From assembly GCA_028285755.1 (NCBI GenBank), contig JANQOQ010000008.1, forward strand, positions 753,399 through 817,398: DNA of 64,000 nt, read 5' to 3'. This document shows positions 18,061-26,042 of this stretch, piece after piece (the stretch's first letter is position 1; each line of letters opens with the position of its first letter). The position numbers and the translations under genes are program-made. Origin of the DNA: Puniceicoccaceae bacterium. GTDB taxonomy: Bacteria > Verrucomicrobiota > Verrucomicrobiia > Opitutales > JAFGAQ01. Under the pieces are notes generated by a model. The model was not told the DNA's origin, made no database searches, and saw only the letters and a list, made by a program, of their open reading frames with translations.

Positions 18061-18669
18061 ATGGAAGATATCTCTGAAATTTTGCCTATCACTGCATTTA
18101 TTGCGATTATTATATTTGTAATAAAAGAAGTATTGGAAACTTCACGCCGGTCTAATGGCACAAAACGATCAGTTTCCGCGATTAAAGAACTCCTAAAAGA
18201 TGAACTGAATGAAAACATAACCGCTTTTCACAATCTATTCGCATGCATAAATGAGGATCAGGATGACGATATATACCCAGGTGCATTAGAAGAGTTAAAA
18301 ACTATGCATGAAGGAGAGTTTTATTATAATAGAAGCTATCAAGATGGACGCTTAATTTCTGGCAGACCATTACCCGCTTTTCAATTTGGTAAGTTTACTA
18401 AATTTGCACCTTATCTAGCCGAGAATAGTCGTAAATTTTATAAAAAGTTGAAGTCTTCATACGAAGGTATATATACTTGCAGGCATTTACGTGATTCTTT
18501 TATAAATTATGTGCTTTTTGATGCGGAAAAGATTGAAGGAGAATTTAGTGTTTTTCGTGAATATGCAAGAAGCCAAAGGCAAGATATAATAGCTGATCTT
18601 GATACGCTATCATACTTAGTAGTTGGTAAGGCAATAAATGAAAAACCTCCTCCAATAATTAATAAATAG
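18061..18669 (+). CDS. Membrane-anchored protein of unknown function, AT-rich
   Basis: 202 residues. One hydrophobic helix at about 9-26 (LPITAFIAIIIFVIKEVL) follows a short acidic start; the remainder is hydrophilic and mostly helical (KELLKDELNENITAFHNLF, LPAFQFGKFTKFAPYLAE). No family is recognised. Codon use and base composition are clearly AT-richer than aroA-cmk just upstream, which suggests recent acquisition. The start codon is 1 base after the cmk stop, so it is probably translated from the same message. The C terminus is Pro/Asn/Lys-rich. Confidence 0.65.
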   Translation: MEDISEILPITAFIAIIIFVIKEVLETSRRSNGTKRSVSAIKELLKDELNENITAFHNLFACINEDQDDDIYPGALEELKTMHEGEFYYNRSYQDGRLISGRPLPAFQFGKFTKFAPYLAENSRKFYKKLKSSYEGIYTCRHLRDSFINYVLFDAEKIEGEFSVFREYARSQRQDIIADLDTLSYLVVGKAINEKPPPIINK

Positions 18670-18705
18670 AATGTCCTTTTTTAAAAAATCGCTGTTTGAA
18701 TTAAC

Positions 18706-18746
18706 AAAAAAAGCCCAATCCTATGGGTGCTACATAGGCTGAGCTT
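18706..18746 (-). terminator. Rho-independent terminator of the small minus-strand gene
   Basis: On the minus strand AAGCTCAG-CCTATG pairs with CATAGG-(A)-TTGGGCTT. This gives 14 pairs including two G-T wobbles and one bulged A, with a 7-base loop. Seven T residues follow immediately (the A-run at 18706-18712 on the plus strand). It begins about 30 bases beyond the stop of the 44-codon gene. A TTTTT on the other side could also let it act for the plus strand. Confidence 0.8.
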
Positions 18747-18776
18747 GTAAATTTTTAATTTCGGATGACTTAAGGT

Positions 18777-18911
18777 TTAGAAAGGATACTCAAGTGGCAC
18801 TAGCTTTTGGAAGGCAATAAAGGCTGCAAACACTACGAATCCCGCAATCAGTGCTGCTTCCAAATATTTTTCCCACTTGTTTTCCATTTCATATATTTTT
18901 GTTTTTTTCAT
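18777..18911 (-). CDS. 44-residue single-pass membrane protein
   Basis: An ATG at 18911 (alternative in-frame ATG 18887, giving 36 residues) opens a frame with a charged, amphipathic start (MENKWEKYLEAA), one hydrophobic helix of about 18 residues (LIAGFVVFAAFIAF) and a short tail ending QKLVPLEYPF. Support for a real gene: an extended -10 (TGATATACT on the minus strand, 18940-18948) places transcription about 20 bases upstream of the ATG, and a strong terminator sits about 30 bases after the stop. No family is recognised. Small subunits of respiratory or transport complexes and type I toxins have this shape, but neither role is supported here. Confidence 0.6.
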   Translation of the reverse strand: MKKTKIYEMENKWEKYLEAALIAGFVVFAAFIAFQKLVPLEYPF

Positions 18912-18939
18912 TGGTATCTATTAATTAGGATGTAAATTG

Positions 18940-18948
18940 AGTATATCA
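18940..18948 (-). promoter_or_regulatory. Extended -10 promoter element for the 44-codon gene
   Basis: Read on the minus strand, TGATATACT fits the TGnTATAAT extended -10. It ends 28 bases before the ATG at 18911. The -35 region (GTGGTT at 17-base spacing) is weak, as is usual for extended -10 promoters. Confidence 0.4.
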
Positions 18949-19148
18949 TGTAATACGTTTAAAACCACGGTGAAGTTACATAAAAATTAATTTAAACAAT
19001 TTTTTTAACACCCCTATTAACTGAGCTTATTCCGGGCTTTATTGTTAATTTTAAATAAATTTGGAATTTTTCTGGATTCTCTAAAAAAAGCACGGTGTTT
19101 ATTCGATTAAAGCTTTGTAAATGCTTATAGATCTAATGAATTTTGTTT

Positions 19149-19763
19149 ATGAAGAGTCCGATCATCGAAGTAATTGATATTTTAGCTGAAACGACGGCCA
19201 TGAATTACTCGCAAAGGAAAGACTCGGACTTGGTAAAGGACTTTAGACGGGGCCAAACCGAGGCATTCCGGGAACTTGTACTGCGCTATCAGACTCCGCT
19301 TATCCGTTATTTGAATGGTTGGGTGCATGACAAAGCTTTTGCAAAGGACCTTTGCCAGGATGTTTTCATCATTCTCCTGGAGAAACCTCCGCAGACCCCT
19401 TTTTTGAATAACTCAATACGTTCCTGGCTATTTCGCATCGCCCGGAACAAAGCGATCGATTATAGGCGCAGGCAAGCACGTGTGGAACCTCTGATCAATG
19501 AAAGCCGGGATGCCTCTAAGTGGTTGTTAGAATCAAAAATAGTGAACGATGTTTATACTGAGGACGCCCTGAACCAGTCCCTGGAAAAGCTTCCTGAAGA
19601 GCTGAGGGACATTATCCAACTGCGCTACTTCGGCGGATTTAGCTTTCGGGAAATCGCTAAAATGAACCGGGTATCTGTCGGGGTAATTAACGGCAAAGTG
19701 AGAAAAGGCCTGGGCATGCTCAGGGCTGAGCTGAATTTATTAATTAAGGAGACCACCCAATGA
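19149..19763 (+). CDS. ECF-family RNA polymerase sigma factor
   Basis: 204 residues (187 if the ATG at 19200 is used; MNYSQRKDSDLVKDF is a typical ECF start). Region 2 is at about 45-115 with FRELVLRYQTPLIRYLNG, DLCQDVFIILLE and FRIARNKAIDYRRRQ for -10 recognition. Region 4 is at about 145-200 with LPEELRDIIQLRYFGGFSFREIAKMNRVS for -35 recognition. The next gene, overlapping by 4 bases, encodes a one-helix membrane protein placed like an anti-sigma factor. The sigma factor probably drives this operon, including the DUF1800/DUF1501 genes. Confidence 0.92.
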   Translation: MKSPIIEVIDILAETTAMNYSQRKDSDLVKDFRRGQTEAFRELVLRYQTPLIRYLNGWVHDKAFAKDLCQDVFIILLEKPPQTPFLNNSIRSWLFRIARNKAIDYRRRQARVEPLINESRDASKWLLESKIVNDVYTEDALNQSLEKLPEELRDIIQLRYFGGFSFREIAKMNRVSVGVINGKVRKGLGMLRAELNLLIKETTQ

Positions 19764-20242
19764 ATGATAAAAAGGATCTTACGAAGGATAATCCTCTAAT
19801 GAAGGCATTGGATCATTATAAGGCCGATGAAGCGGAATTAGATGTTTATCAAATGGGTATGCTTACCCGCAAACATCAGGAGTTGTATCCGGTGCGTAAA
19901 GCGCATTCGTTTACGATGATCGCCATAGGCTCTGTATTTGCTGCAGGTCTCGCGGCTATGGGCATGGTAGCCCTGGTAATGTGGCTGGGAAGTCCAGAGG
20001 AGGTGCACCCATCGCCAGAGATAGCTTTAGAAGATACATGGATCCCCCTGTCGGCGTTCTCCCTGAATGCGGAACCGGGCGAGTTGAACAATGAACCCTT
20101 TTCCGATCTGCATGCGCGGATCAGCAATTACCGGATGGTCGATCAATATAGTGGCCATCAATTTCTTATGAACCGTAATGAATCACTCAATGAGCGTCTC
20201 GGCGCGATGAAATTAAATATGTTTAGCGATGAAACCCTTTAA
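19760..20242 (+). CDS. Putative membrane anti-sigma factor
   Basis: 160 residues. The cytoplasmic N terminus (about 1-50) is helical and charged; one membrane helix at about 51-76 (TMIAIGSVFAAGLAAMGMVALVMWLG) is followed by an 84-residue extracytoplasmic tail. No zinc-finger (HxxxCxxC) anti-sigma motif is present and no family is recognised. The call rests on topology and on the 4-base overlap with the ECF sigma gene, the usual arrangement for sigma/anti-sigma pairs. It also overlaps the next gene by 14 bases, so translation is coupled through the operon. Confidence 0.65.
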   Translation: MNDKKDLTKDNPLMKALDHYKADEAELDVYQMGMLTRKHQELYPVRKAHSFTMIAIGSVFAAGLAAMGMVALVMWLGSPEEVHPSPEIALEDTWIPLSAFSLNAEPGELNNEPFSDLHARISNYRMVDQYSGHQFLMNRNESLNERLGAMKLNMFSDETL

Positions 20243-20891
20243 ACAGAAAATCAACTTAGCGTTCGTTTTGCTCTGCGTGCTCCCATTGCCAATGTTCGGC
20301 AATGACGTGCATGTCGATGTAGATGCGGATCCCAATCCGTTGCCAAATCCCCAAGTTTTCATAAATGAGGCATTTAAAAATAGGGATTGGCAAAAGAGGT
20401 TTACTGAAATGATGGAAAACCCTCGTATTCAGCAGGCACTTATTCCCTCGATCACAGAAAAAATCCCGGAGGCGAATCAGTACTTAGAGTATTTGAGGGA
20501 AAACGATATCCTCAAAGCGCGGGAATTCACACAAGAGTTGATGAAATTTCACCGCAACTATAACAATATGCTGCGCCGCAATCAGGAGCTTGCCGAGTTA
20601 CACCTTGAGGTGGAGCGCATGGAGCTATCCGTGCTCTTGAAAGGGCTTGAAATCCAAAATTTGGAAGGAGAGGAACTCAATGATAAATCCAGACTGCTGG
20701 AAGAGCTCTCTGAGCAGCTGGAAACCTTGTTCGACAAGAAGATGGAGTTACGGGAAAATGAGATATCTGCGATGGAAGAAGAGCTTGCAGATTTGCAAAC
20801 TTTGTTAGAAGATCGTAAGCAGAACAGGGAAACGATCATATCCCGTTATTTGCAGGAGATAACCGGGAATTCGGAAACCCTGGAATGGTAA
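20229..20891 (+). CDS. Exported coiled-coil protein
   Basis: 220 residues. The signal peptide is about 1-24 (FVLLCVLPLPMFG), followed by DVHVDVDADPNPLPNP and then an almost wholly helical protein. A long Glu/Leu-rich coiled coil runs from about 100 to 210 (heptads such as LEEQLADLQ-type repeats, LLEELSEQLETLFDKK). No domain is recognised. Overlap with the anti-sigma-like gene and 7 bases to the DUF1800 gene place it firmly in the operon. It may be a periplasmic partner of the anti-sigma factor or of the DUF1800/DUF1501 pair; this is inference. Confidence 0.75.
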   Translation: MKPFKQKINLAFVLLCVLPLPMFGNDVHVDVDADPNPLPNPQVFINEAFKNRDWQKRFTEMMENPRIQQALIPSITEKIPEANQYLEYLRENDILKAREFTQELMKFHRNYNNMLRRNQELAELHLEVERMELSVLLKGLEIQNLEGEELNDKSRLLEELSEQLETLFDKKMELRENEISAMEEELADLQTLLEDRKQNRETIISRYLQEITGNSETLEW

Positions 20892-20898
20892 GCGCCCT

Positions 20899-22605
20899 AT
20901 GAAGATTCTATTTACCCCCCGCGTATGGTTGCCGCTGATGATATCGGCGGTTCTCCCCCTAATATCTTTCAGCCAAACCACGGACGTAGAGGCTTCCCGT
21001 TTCCTCAGTCAGGCGACCCTTGGTGCCGATATTGAGACGATCAACGAGGTTGCCCAGATGGGTATCCACGACTGGATACTCCAGCAGTATCAGCAGCCGG
21101 TATATCCGATACGCCCCATGGTTGAGAGCCTGATTGGGGATAATGAGGATCTTTTTACCCAGCAATATATGTTTCGCTATGCGCTTTCAGATTATTTTCT
21201 GAGCAAACCGGATTTATTACGCCAGCGTGTGGTGCTGGCACTGAGCGAAATTTTTGTGATTTCTGATCGTACGGCGCCGATTCGCAGATCTCCCATTGGC
21301 ATGGCGGATTGGCACGATATGCTTGCGCGCAATGCATTCGGGAATTTCAGGGACCTGATCGAGGAGATCACTTATCACCCGATTATGGGTTTTTACCTGA
21401 GCCATGCAGCGAATCGCAAAGCAGACCCTGAGACCGGTCGCTTCCCGGATGAGAATTACGCCCGTGAGCTCATGCAGCTTTTCACGATTGGGCTCTTTGA
21501 ACTCAATAAGAATGGTACTCCCAGGCTGGATGCAAATGGTGAGGCCATTCCCACCTATACCAATACCGAAACTGCCAGTTACGCCCGGGTGTTTACAGGT
21601 ATCATTTATGATTACGATGGGGTGCTTTCCACGCGCAACGGTTTGCGCAATCGCACCGCGGATCAGCTCTACGAGGTTATAATCGACCGGAATATCCGCT
21701 ACTTTCTATCGCCCATGCAGACCGTGGACAGCCAGCACGATATGGATGCGAAGGTATTGCTCAATGGCGTTACCCTACCCGCAGGGCAGACTACCGAGCA
21801 GGATGTGGATGGTGCGTTGGACAGCCTCTTTAATCATCCCAATGTGGGGCCGTTTATCGGGCATTTATTGATCCAACGGTTAACCAAATCCAACCCCAGC
21901 CCGGACTATGTGGAACGCGTCGCTCACGCCTTTGAGGATAATGGTCACGGCGTACGGGGCGATATGATGGCGGTGATTTATGCTGTATTGATGGATCCTG
22001 AGGTGAGAACGGTTGTTGACGGTCCGGCTGAAGGCAAAATGCGTGAGCCTTGGGTGCGTATGATGAATCTGCTCAAGGCATTTAATGCAACCAATCTGGA
22101 TGGCACCTATTGGGATGTGGGTACCGAGCTGAATTCGCTGCAGCAGCGCCCGTATTCCTCGCCCAGTGTGTTTAATTTCTTCTCCCCGTTTTTTGCGCCC
22201 AAAGGGCCGGTTACCGATGCGGGGTTGCGTGCGCCGGAGTTTCAGATCACCACCACACAGACGGTACCCGACACGATCAACTTTTTTGCCGATATCATTT
22301 ATTATGAGATGGGCATCGATAACATCCGGCGACGGATCGAAAATCGAAATCGTGTGAATGATCCCTACAATGCGGTCATCAGCAAGCCGTGGCTGATGGA
22401 CCTGGATGATGAGCGTGCGATTGCCGCAATCAGCGACGAAGCGCTGGTGAATCACTTGAATCTGATTCTCACGGCGGGTCGTCTGAAGACGCAAGCCCGT
22501 GAGAAAATCCTCAATTCCATTGCACCGATTCAGGACCCCGATCTGAAAGTGCGCCTGGCACTCTACCTTTTCACTTTAAGCCCTGACTTCGTAATCCAAA
22601 GATAA
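20899..22605 (+). CDS. DUF1800 family exported protein
   Basis: 568 residues with a signal peptide (about 1-25, ending SFSQ). Family landmarks: ASRFLSQATLGAD near 32-45, RQRVVLALSEIFVIS, a histidine-containing WHDMLARNAFGNFRDLI block, and PDENYARELMQLFTIGLFEL (about 182-201), the hallmark of DUF1800. It occurs next to DUF1501 genes across Planctomycetes, Verrucomicrobiota and many marine proteobacteria, with no established biochemical role. Here the two are separated by 2 bases and controlled, by position, by an ECF sigma factor. The length is slightly longer than the family core. Confidence 0.92.
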   Translation: MKILFTPRVWLPLMISAVLPLISFSQTTDVEASRFLSQATLGADIETINEVAQMGIHDWILQQYQQPVYPIRPMVESLIGDNEDLFTQQYMFRYALSDYFLSKPDLLRQRVVLALSEIFVISDRTAPIRRSPIGMADWHDMLARNAFGNFRDLIEEITYHPIMGFYLSHAANRKADPETGRFPDENYARELMQLFTIGLFELNKNGTPRLDANGEAIPTYTNTETASYARVFTGIIYDYDGVLSTRNGLRNRTADQLYEVIIDRNIRYFLSPMQTVDSQHDMDAKVLLNGVTLPAGQTTEQDVDGALDSLFNHPNVGPFIGHLLIQRLTKSNPSPDYVERVAHAFEDNGHGVRGDMMAVIYAVLMDPEVRTVVDGPAEGKMREPWVRMMNLLKAFNATNLDGTYWDVGTELNSLQQRPYSSPSVFNFFSPFFAPKGPVTDAGLRAPEFQITTTQTVPDTINFFADIIYYEMGIDNIRRRIENRNRVNDPYNAVISKPWLMDLDDERAIAAISDEALVNHLNLILTAGRLKTQAREKILNSIAPIQDPDLKVRLALYLFTLSPDFVIQR

Positions 22606-22607
22606 CC

Positions 22608-24005
22608 ATGAACGAGCCACGCAATATAACCAGAAGACAATTTATCGGTGAAGCCAGTTGCAAGGCAGTTGGGGCAACCGCTTTATTTTCCACACTATTC
22701 AACCTGAAATTTGCCAATACACTTGCAGCGCAATCAGCACCGAATGACTACCGGGCGCTCGTTTGCCTGTTTCTTGCGGGCGGTAACGATTCATACAATA
22801 TGCTCGTGCCCAGTGGACCGGATGAATACTTGCAGTATCAGTCAATCCGTGCGGATCTGGCATTGCCGCAGGCGGATTTGTTGGCGCTCAATGGAGCATT
22901 GCCGGATGGCCGCACCCTGGGGGTTCACCCCGGGATGCCGGAAGTGCAGGCGCTCTATAATTCGGGTGAGCTGGCATTTGTATCCAATGTAGGCACCCTC
23001 GTGGAACCAACGACGCTGGAGACATATCGAAGTGGGGCAGCGGATTTACCGCTGGGACTATTTTCGCATTCCGACCAGATCGCCCATTGGCAGACCTCGG
23101 TGCCGGATACGCGCTCCACCACGGGTTGGGCCGGGCGTATGGCAGATATGCTGCAGGCGAGTAATGCCCAGCAGAATGTATCGATGAATATTTCGCTCTC
23201 CGGTAATAACCTGTTTCAAACGGGTAATCAGGTAACGACTTTTGCGGTGCCCCGGACGAATAATGGGGTATGGGGGATCGAAGGGTATGGGGAATCCGGT
23301 GCTTACGAACAGCTCATCACCAATGCGATTGATGATATGCTGGATCATACCTACCTCAATCTTTTCGAGGAGTCTTACAAAGACATTGTGCAAAACAGCA
23401 TTGACGCGAATCAGGAGATTCAGGCAGCGCTGGGTGCAGTGCCTGAGCCGGTTACTGTGTTTTCGGATAATAATGTGTCTGCGAGTTTTCGCATGGTGGC
23501 CAATATCATAGCTGCCCGCAATGAGTTGGGGATGAGCCGGCAGACCTTCTTTATTCTCTTTGGCGGTTGGGATCATCATGATGAAGTGTTGGACAATCAG
23601 GGCGGTATGCTTCCGGTCGTGAGTTCGGCACTCAATGAATTTCACGATGAGATGGTGCTGCAGGGCCTTAATGATCAGGTGACTACGTTTACGTCTTCCG
23701 ACTTTGGGCGCACGCTGACTTCGAATGGGCGGGGCTCGGATCATGCCTGGGGTGGCAACCACATGGTGATGGGCGGTGCTGTAAATGGAAACTGGACCTA
23801 TGGAAGTTATCCGGAGCTCTACGCGAATAATCCTTTGGATACCGGGCGCGGCCGATTAATTCCAACCACTTCGGTAGATGAATATTTTGCTGAACTGGCG
23901 ATGTGGTTTGGAGTTCCTGTTTCCCAGCTGGATCAGGTATTGCCCAATATTAATCGCTTTTACACGCCGGATGCCAATAACAAGCCCATTGGCTTTATGA
24001 GTTGA
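22608..24005 (+). CDS. DUF1501 family exported protein (Tat signal)
   Basis: 465 residues. The N terminus has a twin-arginine signal (TRRQFIGEA) and a hydrophobic stretch, so it is exported folded, often with a metal cofactor. Family blocks: LVCLFLAGGNDSYNMLVP (51-68), ILFGGWDHHDEV, and TSSDFGRTLTSNGRGSDHAWGGNHMVMGG (about 363-391). DUF1501 belongs to the alkaline-phosphatase/sulfatase-like fold, and the Asp/His residues in these blocks suggest a metal site. No enzymatic activity is established for the family. The genetic partner is the DUF1800 gene 2 bases upstream. Confidence 0.93.
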   Translation: MNEPRNITRRQFIGEASCKAVGATALFSTLFNLKFANTLAAQSAPNDYRALVCLFLAGGNDSYNMLVPSGPDEYLQYQSIRADLALPQADLLALNGALPDGRTLGVHPGMPEVQALYNSGELAFVSNVGTLVEPTTLETYRSGAADLPLGLFSHSDQIAHWQTSVPDTRSTTGWAGRMADMLQASNAQQNVSMNISLSGNNLFQTGNQVTTFAVPRTNNGVWGIEGYGESGAYEQLITNAIDDMLDHTYLNLFEESYKDIVQNSIDANQEIQAALGAVPEPVTVFSDNNVSASFRMVANIIAARNELGMSRQTFFILFGGWDHHDEVLDNQGGMLPVVSSALNEFHDEMVLQGLNDQVTTFTSSDFGRTLTSNGRGSDHAWGGNHMVMGGAVNGNWTYGSYPELYANNPLDTGRGRLIPTTSVDEYFAELAMWFGVPVSQLDQVLPNINRFYTPDANNKPIGFMS

Positions 24006-24048
24006 TAGAGTCTTGTCGTCACTCGGTTAGGATGCTTAGGTGTAAAGT

Positions 24049-24960
24049 ATGTCTAAGTATTTTCGGCAAATTCAATGGGCGGATCTGGATGAAGCCTACC
24101 TTCGGGCTGCTGTACTGAGGGCCAGGGATGAGGATCTTCAGGGGGCTGGACTGCTAAATAAACCCACGCATGAAAAAGATCTGACGACAGATGCTATTGG
24201 ATTCGACCGGGAAACGGGCTCAGCAGTGTTAAAAGCACGGCAGCCGATGGTTGTTTGTGGGCTCAACCTTATTCCGCTTATTTTGGGTGCGTATGGTGGA
24301 CCTTTGGAGGTAAATTTAAAAACGCAGGATGGTGTCTATCTCCATAAAGACACTGAACTAGGAACACTCACGGGGAGTATAAGTCAAATTCTCCAGGCTG
24401 AGCGGATCATTCTGAATTTCCTGCAATACCTTTCAGGCATAGCTACGAACACCTATGAGTATTGCCAAATGCTGGCAGATAGCCCGACCCGTTTATTGGA
24501 TACCCGTAAAACAACCCCCGGTTATCGTATGCTTGAAAAATACGCGGTTGCGTGTGGGGGCGGCTGGAATCATCGGTTAGGCCTGTTTGACTGGATATTG
24601 ATTAAGGATAATCACCTAAGTGGCGCAGGAGCAGCTTCCGGCCAGTCACTCAAGGAAAGGGTGTTGAGGGCAAAACAACTCTATCCGGATGTGGCACTCG
24701 AGGTGGAAGTCGATGAGTTAGCCCAAATCGAACCTGCATTGGATGGAGGTGCAGATATAATAATGTTGGATAATTTTGATGATATTGATTTAGCGAAAGC
24801 CGTTTCGCTAATTAAAAATCGGGCAATAACCGAAGCAAGTGGCGGGATAAACCTGCAAAGATTGCAAAATATTCGTTCTCTCGGACTTGATTATATCTCA
24901 ATTGGGGCTCTTATACATCAAAGCCAGTGGGTAGATATGGGTCTCGACTGGCTGTATTGA
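24049..24960 (+). CDS. nadC: Nicotinate-nucleotide pyrophosphorylase (carboxylating)
   Basis: 303 residues. Quinolinate phosphoribosyltransferase, which makes nicotinate mononucleotide from quinolinate and PRPP in de novo NAD synthesis. Seen: AERIILNFLQYLSGIAT, LLDTRKTTPGYR, CGGGWNHRLGLFDWILIKDNHL (substrate and phosphate contacts), LEVEVDEL, IIMLDNF and EASGGINLQRL. The two-domain length is normal. The birA gene starts 13 bases after its stop, forming the start of a cofactor operon. Confidence 0.95.
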   Translation: MSKYFRQIQWADLDEAYLRAAVLRARDEDLQGAGLLNKPTHEKDLTTDAIGFDRETGSAVLKARQPMVVCGLNLIPLILGAYGGPLEVNLKTQDGVYLHKDTELGTLTGSISQILQAERIILNFLQYLSGIATNTYEYCQMLADSPTRLLDTRKTTPGYRMLEKYAVACGGGWNHRLGLFDWILIKDNHLSGAGAASGQSLKERVLRAKQLYPDVALEVEVDELAQIEPALDGGADIIMLDNFDDIDLAKAVSLIKNRAITEASGGINLQRLQNIRSLGLDYISIGALIHQSQWVDMGLDWLY

Positions 24961-24973
24961 TCACCAGCTATGT

Positions 24974-25957
24974 ATGCTTGAGCCAAAAACAGAAATCATT
25001 TACCAGTTACTCAATAAGCCTGCAGATTTTCTCTCAGGACGTAAGCTTGCCGAAGATCTCGGAGTATCTCGGGTGAGTGTATGGAAACATGTTGAATCCC
25101 TCGTTAACGACGGCTTTAAAATCCAGGCCGTGCGCAATCGGGGATATCAGCTTGAAAAATTTCCGGAGACCATTCACGAAGTCGCGCTCCGAGGGCTCGC
25201 ACTCAGTTTGGGCTTCAATAAGAAGTTATATTTTTACGATAGTATAGATAGCACGAGTTCGGAAGTGGAACGCCAGTTGACCGAAGACGGGAATACATCT
25301 ATCGCCGTTATCGCCAACCGCCAGACCAATGGTCGCGGCCGTAGAGGAAATCACTGGTTTAGCGAAGTTCCAGGAAACATTGCACTCAGCATAGGCATCA
25401 AGTCAAATATCGATTTGTCACGGATGGGGCTCTATACCCTTTGGATTGGAATACGCATTGTCGAATATTTACGCGAGTATACTGAATCTGATTTTACGTT
25501 GAAATGGCCTAACGATATCTACTTTGAGGATCGCAAACTTGCAGGTATCTTAACTGAGGCTAAGATTGAAATGGATCAGGTCCAGAGCCTGATTACGGGG
25601 CTCGGCGTGAATGTAAATGCATCCATTGACAGTTATCCGGATTCGCTAAAAGAAATTGTGGCTACAGTCCATCAAATCACGGGAGTTCCCGTAAATCTGA
25701 ATGATTTTGCTGCGCGTTTGCTGGTAGTCGTATGGCAAGCGGCGAATGAATACATCACGCAGGATCTCACAGAGCGCGTTTTAGCACTGTGGCCTCGATA
25801 TGACTACCTTATGGGCAGTCGGGTGCGTGCGAAAGCCTCAAACGAAATGATCGAGGGAGTTGCCATGGGAATCGATGAAAAGGGGCAGTTGAGCATCCAG
25901 CTGGATGATGGGGAAACGCGCAAGGTGCATTCCGGCGAAGTTACGCTGATGCGTTGA
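24974..25957 (+). CDS. birA: Biotin--protein ligase / biotin operon repressor
   Basis: 327 residues. The N-terminal winged helix (about 1-62; SGRKLAEDLGVSRVSVWKHVESL) marks it as the bifunctional, DNA-binding type. The ligase domain has GRGRRGNHWFSEVPGN as the biotinyl-AMP loop (about 115-130), LKWPNDIYFEDRKLAGIL (about 175-192) and ITGLGVNVNA. A C-terminal SH3-like domain closes the protein. It charges the biotin carrier protein of acetyl-CoA carboxylase and can repress bio genes, none of which lie in this window. Confidence 0.95.
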   Translation: MLEPKTEIIYQLLNKPADFLSGRKLAEDLGVSRVSVWKHVESLVNDGFKIQAVRNRGYQLEKFPETIHEVALRGLALSLGFNKKLYFYDSIDSTSSEVERQLTEDGNTSIAVIANRQTNGRGRRGNHWFSEVPGNIALSIGIKSNIDLSRMGLYTLWIGIRIVEYLREYTESDFTLKWPNDIYFEDRKLAGILTEAKIEMDQVQSLITGLGVNVNASIDSYPDSLKEIVATVHQITGVPVNLNDFAARLLVVVWQAANEYITQDLTERVLALWPRYDYLMGSRVRAKASNEMIEGVAMGIDEKGQLSIQLDDGETRKVHSGEVTLMR

Positions 25958-26042
25958 TTTTCAGTATCTTCTATAGGGTTGCAATCTCTCCATTTTTTCT
26001 CTGCATAATGCTTGGTGATCTTTGATCATCGATAGCAAATCC

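Larger units (their letters stand above)
18670..19142. other. Intergenic region holding a small minus-strand gene
   Basis: 473 bases between the AT-rich unknown gene and the sigma factor. It contains the 44-codon minus-strand gene at 18777-18911 with its promoter and terminator. The remaining 190 bases (18950-19142) are very AT-rich with poly-T and poly-A runs; I see no further gene or RNA in them. They must carry the sigma-factor promoter. Confidence 0.7.

Noticed and set aside
21880-22494. Minus-strand open frame opposite the DUF1800 gene
   Set aside because: His/Arg/Ile-rich shadow of the real frame, no motif and no start signal.
23058-23762. Minus-strand open frame opposite the DUF1501 gene
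   Set aside because: The plus frame holds the family motifs; the antisense product is low-complexity and His/Arg-rich.
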